A DNA stretch of 64,000 nucleotides from Pyropia yezoensis (GCA_009829735.1 CM020620.1:28552951-28616950), one strand, 5' to 3'; counted from the first letter of the stretch, positions 11,095-21,766 are shown. Numbers and translations are program-made. Notes: generated by a model from the sequence alone, not told the origin.

Positions 11095-11563
11095 TGTGGC
11101 AAAAACCACTTGCACACACGGCACCCAAGCTGAGGCGGTGTGCTAGGGCTGCCTCCCGTGTCGGGGGAACCGAAAGAAGCGCAAGTCGCACACACTCTAT
11201 CTCTGTTGTGGGGCAATCCCCCCACTGACAAACAAGAAGATGGTGTGTGGTCCAACAGATTTTTGGTCGGGACGGGGACGCAGGGCCAAGCCCCGCTGTC
11301 CCTCCCCTTATCCCCCCAGGGTCCCCTCAGAATCTCACCACTCAGAATCTCCCACCCCAGCACCTGCCCACCGGGCCACACGAAAATTCAAGACGATGAA
11401 TGCAGAAAACCCTCAAATCCAAGTTGGATTTACTACTAAGCTAACTATCTCAAACTTAGGGAATATGGACCCAAATGCAGGGGGAGGAACGGATCAGGCT
11501 AGTGGCCTGCCGCCCCTTGCATGGCACGTGTTGCCCCCCTACCTAGGGGTCAATACTGCCACA
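11095..11563 (-). repeat. Family A LTR (5' LTR of A1)
   Basis: This 469-bp LTR has ends TGTGGCA and TGCCACA and pairs with 1005-1473. Beyond 11563 the sequence switches at once to plus-strand pol coding DNA of element H. Confidence 0.9.
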
Positions 11564-12051
11564 GACAGAAGTTGGACCAGAACGTCAAGGGTCCCTATCG
11601 TATCGTGGACCGGGACGGGCACACATTCACGGTTCTGGTTGAAGGGATCCGTGACAGGGTAAACAGTGATCATGTGGCCCGGGCACTCACGCCTGCTGGA
11701 CACACTGACTCCACGTCCTGTTTACACGGGCCACAAAACCCGGTTGTACCTATCCACTACGAAGACTCAGGCACCCCTTTTGTCTGGGAACGTTTTGTGG
11801 GCCACGACCGGGACAGTGATGGGAACCTATGGCTCCTGGGCCGCTGGTGGGGGTACGCAGAGTCCGAGGACACGTGGGAACCGTGCCATAAGTTCGACCG
11901 GGCTAAGGTTGTTCAGTACTGTGAACGTGTTGGTACCGAGCCCCCACTGCGGGAAGAAGAGGCCATGGCACTACTGGAATCCTTGAAGGCTATCTATGCT
12001 GTGTGGCCCTGGAACCTTGAACCGGGTGTGGATCTGTGGCCCCGTTGCTAA
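11564..12051 (+). pseudogene. pol: Element H: end of pol (integrase tail and chromodomain), 5'-incomplete
   Basis: The frame begins with the integrase C-terminal SH3-like fold (KGPYRIVDRDGHTFTVLV). It continues into a chromodomain (FVGHDRDSDGNLWLLGRWWG, then EDTWEP) and ends at a stop at 12049-12051. The sequence differs from the matching ends of A, B and C, so H is a separate family. Everything upstream is absent because the A1 LTR abuts it. Chromodomains at the integrase C-terminus direct insertion into particular chromatin in this group. Confidence 0.8.
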
Positions 12052-13630
12052 CCTTGGGCTAGGCACCCTTTACGCGGTCCAGTGGGTCCCCATGCCCAAG
12101 GGCTGGTCCAGATACTAGAGTAGGTAGGCAGGTTGGTGGTTCGACTCGGGGCATCAAGGGCGACATTTAGTTGCTGCAAAGATTTTTTCATGTAGGGCTA
12201 CGTTGTTGTCACCGTCGTGGCGACCATCGTGGTCCCCGGCATCGAAATCGGCTAAGTCGCATCTTCTTCCGCGGGCGTGGGAGCGGATTAGAGGTGTTGC
12301 AAGATTGTGGGATCAAGAATTTATTACTATCGGGTGTTGCAACGCCGTTGTTGCTTAGACCAGACCCCACTCCCGCCTCTCCCCCCACGACCCCATACGA
12401 CCTTGTACGCCCTCCTCGGTGGTGGCAGGTGCGGTGGGCACCCCCCCCCCCGTGACCTTCGCGTGGGTCCATGCTGACCTCGACGGTGCCCTCTTGCCGG
12501 TCGGTGCGCACACTACGGGGGACCAGTGTGCCTTGCCTCGCGGCGGGTGCCTTGTGCGACATGCCGGCCGAGGTCACCTTGGTTGCCCCTTGGTATCTTG
12601 TGCCCCTTGTACCTTGTCCAACGCTGCCCTGACTTGGTCCTCGTGGTCCCGTCGTACTCGTTGACACCTTGATCCCGTGGTCCATAGTGACCTTGTTGCC
12701 CGTTGTTCCCGCGATGGTCCTTGAGGCCCGGCGAGCCCGTTGGCGCTTGACCCTCTCGCCGTACGGGATGAAATCTCTTGGCCGTTGCCCGTTGGTACCG
12801 TCACCTTGGTACTAGAGCCCATGGGCACCCTGTCCGTCTTGCTCCCGTTGGTCCGCTCGTGGCCCATGCCCGTATCGGGGCCAACACGTCCGGGATCCAT
12901 CTCAGCAGCTCGACCAACGCGTACGACTGTCCCGGACCACGTTCCTCTTGGTCCATGTTGTCACCGCCTGACCTCGCGACCGGTACGCCTCGACCGCCGG
13001 GAGCCCCTTGACCCGCAGCTCCTTCAACGATGGGACCGCCTTGGGCCCCAGGTACCGCCGCACTCACAGGCACGCTGGGACCGCCAGGAACCGTCAAGCC
13101 CTTGCCAGCCGACGCGCTCATCGCGGCGCGGCCGGGCTCCATAGGACGGGGTAACGGGACACGGTGTGGGAAAGTGGGGTACCAGGGGGAACCGGTGCGT
13201 GGGAACGTTGGAAAAGGGAACGGGTAGAGGGAACGATTGAGGAGCCCACGGGGAAGCGTAGCGGGGAAGATGGTGCGTTGGGGTCCCGGTCGCGGGGAAC
13301 GAGGGAGCCCGTGAGGGCCCTCTTATCCCTGGGCCCCCACCCCGACGGAACCCAGGCTGCGCCCGTGTGCCGCCGGCCCCCGTCCGCATCCCTACGCCTC
13401 CTCACCCACCCCAGGGGCCGAGCGCCACATGGGGAGGGCGAGGGGAGGAGGAATGCAGGCGGGCGGCCGGCGCAGGCTGCGCCACGCCCCCCTAGTTACC
13501 CTGCGCGTGGCCCTCGCCCTCTGCCGTACCGCCCTGGTCAGTCTGCCCAGGACTCTCTGCCTCGAGGCACTTGTCGGGGAAGACCCTGTTTGCGGACACT
13601 GGCCCCACGTCCCGTTCGTTGTGACCCTGG
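12052..13630. other. GC-rich low-complexity stretch, no firm gene
   Basis: No long frame is credible here. The minus strand carries a run of overlapping medium-length frames (about 13390 down to 12210) rich in Gly, Pro, Arg and Ala in loose triplets. Since antisense ORFs follow pol in families A, C and I, this could be the decayed Gly/Pro-rich part of an antisense ORF of H. The composition alone could give the same frames. I found no LTR pair for H here. Confidence 0.3.
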
Positions 13631-14358
13631 TGTAACCCTGTCGGACTCTTTCCAGTCCCTCTCCCCGGCTTCCCAGTTGGCCAGCGGGACGCTCGGCCCT
13701 AGTGAGGGGGCCAAGTGGCGTTGTGGCCCTCAGGTTCCATTGGGACCCGGGAGGCGGACTTGGGACCCGGCTGGCGGCGTTACGTGGAACCACGTGCTGG
13801 CTTGGGATCCCTGCATCGGTGGCCCGGGGCTGTGGCGACACGCCCGGTGCCCTGATTGGTCCCCCGGAGCGGAGGACTTGCCGGGTTGGGGCATACTGAC
13901 TTTCGGGTTATTTGTTTGATTTTTCGCATTTGTTTTCCTTTCGTGATTTTGTGTCTTTCCCCTTTTTCCCACTGGGTTTTTTTTTGGGGATTGACATTTG
14001 TGTGTGGGGGGATTTCGCTTGCTTTTCATGTGTTGGCCCGGTGAGCGGCCGGTGCCTTGGTGGCACTTGGCCTGCTGGGGGCGCCCTCTGAGGGCCTCGT
14101 TCTGGGCCCCTGGAGGGGCCAGGGGGGGAGGTTCTTGAGGGGTGCTCCGGGGCTCTCCCCGGGGCCATCTTGTAAAATCAACAGTGCTTTGGGTTCCTTC
14201 TCCCTCGGGCTTTTGTCCTATTTACCTTCGCCTCGTATCGTGGCGGGCGAGTGGACCAGCAAGGGCTCTTACCTGTTCCTTCCTGGGCTTTGGACTGTGG
14301 TCTCTGTGTGTGTGTTTGTGGTTTGTGGTTTCGGGAACCTGGGTTCCATTACGCTACA
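13631..14358 (+). repeat. Solo LTR of family E (left edge approximate)
   Basis: This is the reverse complement of about 730 bp that also occurs at 30290-31020 and, in part, at 50434-51079. The right edge is firm: it ends GCTACA, as the other copies begin TGTAGC on the plus strand. The left edge, TGTAACCC, is where similarity fades. There is no primer-binding site after it and no internal region, so it is a solo LTR. It ends 54 bases before the ATG of the Hsp70-like pseudogene. The flanking five-base sequences do not match convincingly. Confidence 0.65.
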
Positions 14359-14412
14359 CTGTGGGTTACATTGAAATTCAAGGTCGTGTGCCAGCCTGAC
14401 AACCATGGAACA

Positions 14413-16132
14413 ATGAGCGCGCAGGAGGGCACAAGAAGAGGAAGGCGCGTCTCTACCTCGGAATCGACCTCTGGATGACACTCTTGGTGGTTGCCCATCG
14501 CAGCCTCGCAAAGGGCGGCGTTGCGCGCGTTGTTAAGGACGAACGGGGAAAGTCCGCGACTCCTTCAGACGTGTTCTTCACGGAGGACGGCATGACAGTC
14601 GGGTACGGGGCTGTCGCCAACTCGACCACCAACCCTGAAAACACCGTCTGCAAGATCAAGAGACTCAATGGACAGCCCTGGACGGCGCCTTCTGTCCAGC
14701 GAGACGAGAAAACCTTACGCTACACCGTCAAGAACATACACGACGTAAGACAACGGACGCCCCGTTCGTACATGTGGACTATCAAGGCAAGCAATGTGAG
14801 TTCTCCTGCGAGCAGATCAGCGGATTTATCAGCGATCACCTCATCACAATGGAGGAGAAGCAGCTCAATGGAAAGGCCTCCTCTGTCATTGTCACCGTCC
14901 AAGCGCACTTCAGCAAACGGAGCGAGCTCTCGATTCCGTCCGGTCTCGGCGAGGACGACGACGAGTTTATGATGGAGATTTGTCGACAAGACCTCGACCA
15001 GTGGTGCGCGGAACTCTACACCCGTGCCGTCGACGTTGCCCAAAAGAAGATGGATGAAACGCGCGCCAAGGATGCGCAGAAGAGTCCACAGAGGCGCACA
15101 GGCCTCAATATCGGCGACTTTGTACTCGTTGGGGGTTCTTCGCGGATCCCGGGGTTTCGCCGGCTCCTCCAGGAGCGCTTTCCGTTGGCAAAGATCTTTT
15201 TGAGACTGGACGCGGACGAGGCCGTGGCACTCGGGGCGGCCGATCAGGCGTGGAGCCTGTCGACCAAGAAAGCAGGCAGTGGGCTAGCAGGTTGCCTGTT
15301 GTTGATGGACGTTACCCCCCTGAGCCTAGGTGTGGAGGTTGGCTCAAAACATATATTGGAGCGGGTGATTGAACGAAACGCATCTCGGCCGGCCAAGTTC
15401 ACCAAGCCGTTTACAATTCAAGACAAGACCCCTGGCAGGCCGAAGGTGATTAAGTTCAAGATCTTTGAGGGCGACGCGGCGGTCTCCCATGACGCACGCT
15501 TCCTAGGTGCCTTTAGCATCCGCGACTTGGTGTGGCCTCTTGACGAGCTGCCCGACGTCCACGTGACGGTTGAGGTCGACGTGAGTGGTGTGCTCCGAGT
15601 CACCGCCCAAGATATGTGCGCAGATCCGGCGACGCCGAAAGCACGACTGACTATCGACAACAACCTCCGCAAGACCGATGATGAGGCGATGGTGCGAGTG
15701 CTGGCAGCTGCCTATGGAATCCGGGCGGACGCGGCGAGCCGGCGCAAGTGGGAGAAGGAGCGCGCCCGAATGTACGGGTTTTGCGACGCGGTCGACAAGC
15801 GCATTGCAACCGCAAAAGAAGCGGTCACCACGAGTATGTCCAAGGCGGACAAAGCCTCCCTGTCGTCGCTCGCAGTGAAGTGCAAGGAGTGGGTCAAAGA
15901 CGCTCGACCGCGGACGGTCTCAAAGGATTACATCACACACCGCAATGCAGAGCTAAAGGATAAAGTCGTGGAGCTCATGGAGAAGAGAAAGAATCTGCAG
16001 GCGGCAGCGGAATCTTCGCAATTTCGTCGCGGCGCCCCACTCAAGCGCCCCCGAGAGACGTCGGCGGACAAAGACGTCACGAACAGTGGCGACGGTGTCG
16101 AGGACAAGGGCGAGACTCACGGCGACGAGTGA
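14413..16132 (+). pseudogene. Hsp70-like chaperone pseudogene
   Basis: Hsp70 is an ATP-driven chaperone. Recognisable pieces in order are YLGIDL (from about 14450), the TTNPENTVCKIKRL segment, VTVQAHFS, the late ATPase motif VLVGGSSRIPGF (about 15122), the DEAVALGAA box, the substrate-binding start LLLMDVTPLSLGVEV and a charged C-terminal lid ending at 16132. Pieces lie in three frames: the ATG at 14413 in one, YLGIDL to about 14750 in the next, and 14774-16132 in a third. From VTVQAHFS the sequence jumps to the late ATPase domain, so about 130 residues usual in the family, including the DLGGGT phosphate loop, are missing. There is no EEVD tail. It cannot be a normal Hsp70. Unspliced introns are a weaker alternative for the frame changes. 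Confidence 0.8.
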
Positions 16133-16154
16133 GGTCATTGTGAGAATCGTCGTT

Positions 16155-16176
16155 GGGGGGGGGGGGGGGGGGGGGG
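16155..16176 (+). repeat. Poly-G tract (22 G)
   Basis: This is an unbroken run of 22 G just after the Hsp70-like pseudogene. Its length may be inexact because homopolymers are hard to sequence. From here to 16440 I see no gene. Confidence 0.9.
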
Positions 16177-16440
16177 TTGGTGGGTACATCCTGTCCTTCG
16201 TGTTTCATGTGAATTGTAGCGTGTGGCCGTGTACGCTTGTAGGTCGCACTTGACAAGCTTGTAGGTCGTTTGCGACAAGAAGAAACGTTTGATTCATCGT
16301 TGTGTAGACCCGTACTGGACACACAGTCGACGAAAAGAATAAAACAGTAGTGGACGAGACGCAAGGGAAGTTATCAAGTCTCGTGACACTTGCACACGTT
16401 CACTGCAAAAAACCAGGGGTGCCGTCCGCAGGGCGAGGGT

Positions 16441-16905
16441 GGGGGGGGGTTGAAATCAATCGTGATACTTGGGGGTGCTCGATAACTGGACGACACCAGG
16501 GGGGGCGTCCGAGGGGTGGCGGAATTGAAATCCAATCTGATATTTGGGGGTGCACAATCACTGGACGACACCAAGGGGGGCGTACGAGGGTGGGCGGGAG
16601 TGAAATCGAACGTGCTATTTGGGGGTGCACGATCACTGGACGACACCAGGGGGGGCGTCCGAGGGGGGGGGGGGGGGGGGGTTGAAATCAAACGTGATAC
16701 TTGAGAGTGCACGATCACCGGACGACACCGAGGGGGGCCATCTGAGGGGGTGGGGGGATTGAAGTCGAATGATATTTGGGGGTGCACGATCACTGGACGA
16801 CACCAAAGGGGGCCGTCCGAGGAGGTTGCGGGGATTGACATCGAATGTGATGTTTCGGGGTGCACGATCACTGGACGACACCAAGGGGGGCCGGTCGAAG
16901 GTGGG
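16441..16905 (+). repeat. Minisatellite, six units of about 74-82 bp
   Basis: Each unit carries a core close to GTGCACGATCACTGGACGAC, followed by ACACC, a G-rich stretch of variable length and a segment like TTGAAATCGAACGTGATATT. Cores begin near 16471, 16547, 16624, 16707, 16781 and 16859. Unit length varies mainly through the G-rich part, which reaches 19 G at 16663-16681 and 18 G at 16903-16920. Long frames in both directions here are translations of the repeat, not genes. Confidence 0.85.
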
Positions 16906-16984
16906 GGGGGGGGGGGGGGGTGGGCGGTCATCAGTTGCGGGGTCGTTCACAGTGATAGACGTTACCTTTGCTGTTCATTCGTTC

Positions 16985-18027
16985 TCAAACGCTGGGGACC
17001 TTTTTTGGATCTGCTATATGCTCCAGGTTGTAGCGGACCAACGCCGCCCTCCAGAGTGCAGAGTAACTGACGGTGACAGTCAGTGCTACGCGAATAGACG
17101 ACCGGCTCGCGTCGAGGCGCAGGTTGTTCTGTGTTACAACAATTGGTCGGTGGGTCCCGCCTGGGAGCGCGCATTGCCAGCGCCACGACGCAGCTCTCAG
17201 CTCCGCAGGCGCCAGCTCGGAAAACAGCAAACTGGTTCCTAGCTTGGGTCGTAGCCACGTGTAAAACGCCTGGACTCCTCTCTGGACTTGGCCCAAATAA
17301 GACACCTGACCTGCCTGCAAGAAGCACTGCACTATGAGCGCAGAGACGTCGCGTATCGTAGTTTCGTCTTCGGGTGACAGACCGGTGGTCGACTGCCAAC
17401 GGGGCTCTGTCAAGTCCCGCCCTGGGTCTTCGGTCTGTACGTGCAGCTGCACGTCGGCAAGCGCGCGCAGGTGGGGCTCCGGATCTGCGTCGAGATCAAA
17501 GATCGCTGGGGAAGGAGTTTCGGTTGCAACCACAACAGCCGTTTTGGCTAGGTCGAGGCAACAAAGTGTACGCACGCGGTCGCTGCTGGGTGTCTGTCCT
17601 GTGGGCGCCCTCGCATGGCTTCCACCTGCACAGGACGCCCGTGGTCCGGTTAACCGGGCACAGACGCGCGCTGCACATCATCGTAGACTGCGTCGGCGCC
17701 CCGAACATCCTGTTGGCGAACAGTAACAGTGGTCGTCCCTGTTGCTCCTGCTGCGGTGGTCGTCCCAGATGCGCTTGTGGCAGGCAGCCTCATCGCAGGT
17801 GTGGTTGCCGCCAATGTGGAAGAGTTAGACTTGCCGAGGCGAGGCTGTGGCATCTGAAAGACAGTCTCCTCTGTCGAATCTGTCTGGTCCGTCGAGTCGG
17901 GAAGTACACGCACGAAGAAGCGCTGTGCATTCTCTTGCCCACGAATCGAGGGGTCCGTGACGATATCCAACAGCACCGAAGCAGCACAGAGAAACGCACC
18001 AGAGCCACAGTGGTGCGCGGGCGGCAT
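16985..18027 (-). CDS. Hypothetical host protein, possibly two exons
   Basis: I do not recognise this protein. A frame starts at ATG 18025-18027, directly preceded by an in-frame TAA, and is rich in Thr, Ala and Ser. It would meet an early stop unless a 56-nt intron (17599-17654, GTTAAC to CCCACAG on the minus strand) is removed. With that intron the total of 987 nt is a whole number of codons (328 aa plus stop) and the second exon continues to a stop at 16985-16987. The second part has hydrophobic and helical stretches (ALVRYNLEHIADPKK near the end). No transposon motif is seen. Intergenic spacing and strand separate it from the Hsp70-like pseudogene. The intron is an inference from frame and GT-AG ends only. 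Confidence 0.4.
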
Positions 18028-18328
18028 TTACGATAGCACATCTGCCGAGTGCCCGGTCGCAACGGTGACAACTTGGACCCGACGGCGGTGACCAGGTATC
18101 TCTCCGTCCAAAGCGGACAGGAAACAATCGTGGTGGCAGACCGTTACTTCGCGAACTAGTCGGCCCGACACAACGGCAGCCCCCACAGACTACCCCAGGC
18201 GAGGCGAACAAGATCCAGTCCGACGGGGACGCAGAGCCCGCCGGAAGAGCGACGCAGACGCGGGTGGCCAGGTGTCGGCGCAGGCGCGGGAAGGGGGGCG
18301 GTAGGGGGGGGATGGGGGACCGGAAGGC
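18028..18328. other. No recognisable gene
   Basis: This is GC-rich sequence upstream of the hypothetical gene, possibly its promoter. It grades into a G-rich stretch and the poly-G tract. Confidence 0.4.
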
Positions 18329-18356
18329 GGGGGGGGGGGGGGGGGGGGGGGGGGGG
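18329..18356 (+). repeat. Poly-G tract (28 G) at the edge of element B
   Basis: This is the longest homopolymer in the window. Its last two G overlap the GGTCC target duplication of B (18355-18359). It also marks where similarity to element E, seen on the far side of B, stops. Confidence 0.9.
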
Positions 18357-18359
18357 TCC

Positions 18360-18932
18360 TGTAGCATCCCTGGCCCCGACTTGGCGCCGACCCGGGACTG
18401 CAACCAGAGGGCACCAGGTGCCAGAACACGCCCGCCGTGTGGCGATGGTTGGCGGCCGTGGCCCGTGCCCGGCACTGGGATGCGGTGGACTACGCTATCC
18501 ACACGCGAGAGAGGGATTTCTGATGTGTTTTTGCATATTTGTGAGGGACTTGATTTGAGAGAATTTGAGTGTGAGATTAGTGAGTGGGAATAGAATTAGT
18601 AGTGATAGTGGCCCCCGACCTGACGAGGTTAGACTCGGGTCGGGGCCACTCGGGGTTATGGGGGGGGCTACCGGGCCAACGTGCCGGGGTTCCCCCAGAT
18701 GCACGTTAAGAGGGACAGCGAGGCGCCCTCGGCCCGCGCCCTCAGGGAAAAAGACAACTGCGCGTTTGCTTTCCTCTTCCCCGTGTGCACTACCGTGCGT
18801 ATCTGTTTGCCCTGCGAGCAGGCACGTGAGGCAACAGGCATACCATTCTCGTAGTTCCCCTTTCTGCGTTACCTGTCCCTTTCCCCCGAGGGATATTGAC
18901 ACGTGTCTGAGAGGATCGAGTTTTATACCACA
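18360..18932 (+). repeat. Family B 5' LTR
   Basis: This is 573 bp, from TGTAGCATCC to TATACCACA. A GC-rich inverted repeat (18608-18649) with arms of about 13 bases lies in the middle. Confidence 0.92.
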
Positions 18933-18936
18933 TATT

Positions 18937-18953
18937 TGGTGGAGCAGCAGGGG
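18937..18953 (+). promoter_or_regulatory. Primer-binding site, element B
   Basis: This reads TGGTGGAGCAGCAGGGG, four bases after the LTR end. It is the same site as in A, C and E. Confidence 0.88.
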
Positions 18954-19144
18954 ATGATTGGAGTGTTTGAGAAGAGACATTTGGGAGCAGCGGTTGCGTT
19001 GTTCCTATTCTGTCTTTTTCTGTGGTTTGGGAATTATTTGCACCCGTTCACGGGAACCCCATTCCTGGCTCTCCAACCCCTCTCTTGTGGTCTTGCGATC
19101 TTTGGACACGCAGGTAACTGGACTGTGGCTGTCAAGAGACCAAC

Positions 19145-20904
19145 ATGGCTACCCTCCCTGGCACGACGGTGCCCGAAGGGGTAGACCCCGCGTCCCTTGA
19201 CGCATCCCTGGTCACCGCGGGGGACGGTGCCCAACCCGGCGTTCTCCCTACGGGTGAAGCAGACCTGGGCGTGACATCCGGTAGTGGACTGGAGTCTACA
19301 GGCGGCCAAGTACCGCCTGCTCCCGTTCCTCCGGCTGTTCCTCCTGTGGGAGCCACCCCGGGGTCAACGGCGTTTGAGTCCGCTCGCAGCAGACGTCTCC
19401 CTCCTGTCGGTTCTACTCTTCAACCTCCAGGGATAGCCCCTGGTGTGTTTACTCCTGGACCCACACATGGCAGCTGGGTGTATACACCTCTTCCTGTGGG
19501 CACTAGCAGTGCCAGAGGCACCGCTATGACTGGTTCTACGGGTCTTCCTGAGACTTCGACTCCTGGGACCGGCCAAGCTTTTCCTCCCCTTGCGTCCTAT
19601 GGGGCGGGGAGCTCCAAGACCGGTGACCGGAGCAGCCGTAGGCGTCGGCGTCGTCGCCGCCGCTCTAGCACCAGCGAGACCAGTTCCTCCAGCTCTGAGG
19701 AGGGATATGACTGGGATGCATCTCCCGGTCCTACCCGGCGCAGGCTAGTCGAGTTCGACTTCCCTGCCCACCAAGTGGGAGATGCCACCCTGAACAAGGT
19801 CACGTATTGGGGTAACTACCGGCTGGAGAACCAAGACCAAGGTTACACCCGGAAGATGGCCAAGAAGATGGCATCCCTGAACCGGCGAATGCAGCCGAGC
19901 TTTGGGGGCATCCTAAGTTTTCCGGGAAGAGACCGGCGCTTATCTTTGCCTTCCTGCGCCGGTTTGTCAAGGCATGCAATGACAACGATGTGTCCGAGGG
20001 CAAGGCTCTCTATCTCCTGGTTAACTTCATGACCGGAAAAGCGGAACAGCGGTTTGCACAGGTTCTACCAGACTCTGCCGGGCACATTGTTGGACGTACC
20101 GTCGCGAGTTATCCGGAGGCGGTCAACTGGCTCCTGTCCAACTACGCAGACGCGGACTCCCTGCGTAAGGCAGTCGGTAGGCTGAACCGGGCAACCATGG
20201 AGAGACAAGAGACTCCAGAGGCGTTCGCCCGTCGTGTCCGGGAGATGAGCGATGCTTGTGGCAACGTTTACCCTGAGGACAGGCTCAAGATGATCTTCTC
20301 GGAGGGGCTTCCTGAATATCTTCAAGTGGATGCGGAGAACTATAACCAGGAACATCAAGAACATACCTTCCAGCAGTTGATGGCCTATACCCAGGGCAAG
20401 CACCGGCAAGCCAAGGCCCTCCAGGCTCCTATGGTATCAACCCCCAAGCCGTTGTCGCGAGTTCGTCCCGGACCCGACAAGTATAAGGGAGGTGATAACC
20501 CTGTACCGGTACTCGCAGTTGGCGAGGCATCACCCATGGAGTCAAGGGACAAGTGGGGCGGCTTCGTTTCTAAGGAGCAACCTTCCCTGGTCGCCCCCAA
20601 GCAGATCAGGAACCAGCGGTTCCGGTCTTGCTGGCTGTGCCAGAAGGAGGATCATATGTCCTACCAGTGCCCGACCATTCCCGAGGATCTCCAGGAGAAA
20701 CTCAAGCGTCAAGGACTGGTGTTTGCAAAGGCGGTCAACTGGGCTGACCGGCGGGCACCCTCCAAGATGGACAAGGCACAGGTACATGCCATCCGAGTGG
20801 CAACCTTACAGAGCATCACGGAGGCTCTGGCAAGGGAAGCTCCTACGGACTTTGACCTGGAGACCGAAACCTCTAAGGACTCCTCTGAGCCGGGAAACGA
20901 GTAG
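19145..20904 (+). pseudogene. gag: Gag polyprotein of element B, about one apparent break
   Basis: The ATG at 19145 lies in the context ccaacATGG. The N-terminus is Pro/Thr/Ser-rich, then comes an Arg block (SRRRRRRR type) with a serine run. A capsid-like helical section follows (SYPEAVNWLLSNYADADSL, PEAFARRVREMSDACGNVYP), then a CCHC knuckle (CWLCQKEDHMSYQC) and an acidic tail ending PGNE. The capsid section resembles the E gag fragment at 29026-29400. The in-frame heptamer G GGA AAC lies at 20892-20898, followed by GAG and the stop. One break disturbs the frame. In an element with identical LTRs this may be an assembly error. Confidence 0.8.
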
Positions 20905-21766
20905 GGCAGGCGCTCTCCCCAAGTGTCTTCCCGAATCTCCAACGGCAGGGTACTTCTACCTGTTCTCCCCTTGCGTGCCGGGAGAAAGGACGGCAGTTAC
21001 CTGCTCAACCGGTAGCCGCCTGGACACCCTGTTTGTTCAAGGGGACCTTGCTCGTCCTGCGTAAGGAAAACCTCAAGATTAATGCTCGTATGCGTGTGGG
21101 GGATAGCCTCCCCCAAGCTGTTACGCCGGTGGTCGACACGGGAGCCGGACCAAGCGTCATCACTGAGAACCTGTTACCTCCGGGCTGGCGTCGACATGCC
21201 TGGAGAGCGCCTACCAAGACCCGGATTGTAGACGCATCAGGTCAAACCCTACGACCGCTTGGCCGTCTTCCCGTCGCCATCTATGTCAACAATGAACCAA
21301 TGCTTTTTCCCTTTCTAGTAGTCAAGACCTTATCAGTCCCCCTCATCCTAGGCTGGGACTTCCAGAAGCAGCATGTCAAGAGCATCCTACCCGGAGAAGG
21401 AAAGGTGCAGTTCAACCATGGGTTTGTGTCACCAGTGCTGGAGCACCTGGACACCAAGGTTCGTGTGGCCAAGAACCAGAAGGAACGCATCCCACCCTCC
21501 ACCTTGACCCTCATCAAACCGGTGCTCCTACCTCCTCGCTCGGAGACCAAGGTTCAAGTCACGACCCGGACTGCAGGTCAATGCCTGATCTACGGACGCA
21601 AGGAATTTCTGGCGAAACACCGATTATACCTAGCCCACGGACACCACAAGAAGGTGGAGAGGCACACCCCGTTCTCCGGTGCTGATCGTCAACGTGAGCC
21701 GGAAGCCAATAACCCTCGCCAAGGGCACTCGAGTTGGTACAGCAGAGCCTTACCGGGGGTCCGCCC
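20470..21766 (+). repeat. Copy 1 of a 1297-bp segment duplicated across the assembly gap
   Basis: This covers the gag end and pol start of B and matches 22267-23563 except for a few single-base homopolymer-length differences. Both copies are 1297 bp and end exactly at the N run. It is best read as two overlapping contig ends that were not merged. Confidence 0.9.

Larger units (their letters stand above)
1005..11563 (-). mobile_element. Family A Ty3/Gypsy chromodomain element A1, with C2 nested inside
   Basis: In the element's direction the order is LTR (11095-11563), PBS, gag, pol, an opposite-strand ORF and LTR (1005-1473). The span is 10.56 kb, of which 2.74 kb is the inserted C2. The element is broken: gag has about one break and pol several, and the integrase part is not recognisable. 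The opposite-strand ORF is split by C2. The right flank is the pol of element H, so A1 or its array landed in H. The left flank is another family A copy, so no target duplication can be read here. Confidence 0.85.

Noticed and set aside
12209-13142. Collagen-like Gly-Pro-rich protein on the minus strand
   Set aside because: There is no regular Gly-X-Y register and frames overlap and break. It is kept only as a weak lead for H.
16374-16931. Long frames on both strands across the G-rich repeats
   Set aside because: They translate the minisatellite units and poly-G runs. Their period follows the repeat and not a protein.
16985-17575. Reading the hypothetical host gene as a retroelement fragment
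   Set aside because: No protease, reverse transcriptase, RNase H, integrase or Gag motif is visible and it has no LTR or primer site nearby in that orientation.
18495-18980. Minus-strand 161-codon frame with matching copy at 26983-27390
   Set aside because: It lies in the B LTRs. The duplication reflects the LTR pair and not a gene family.
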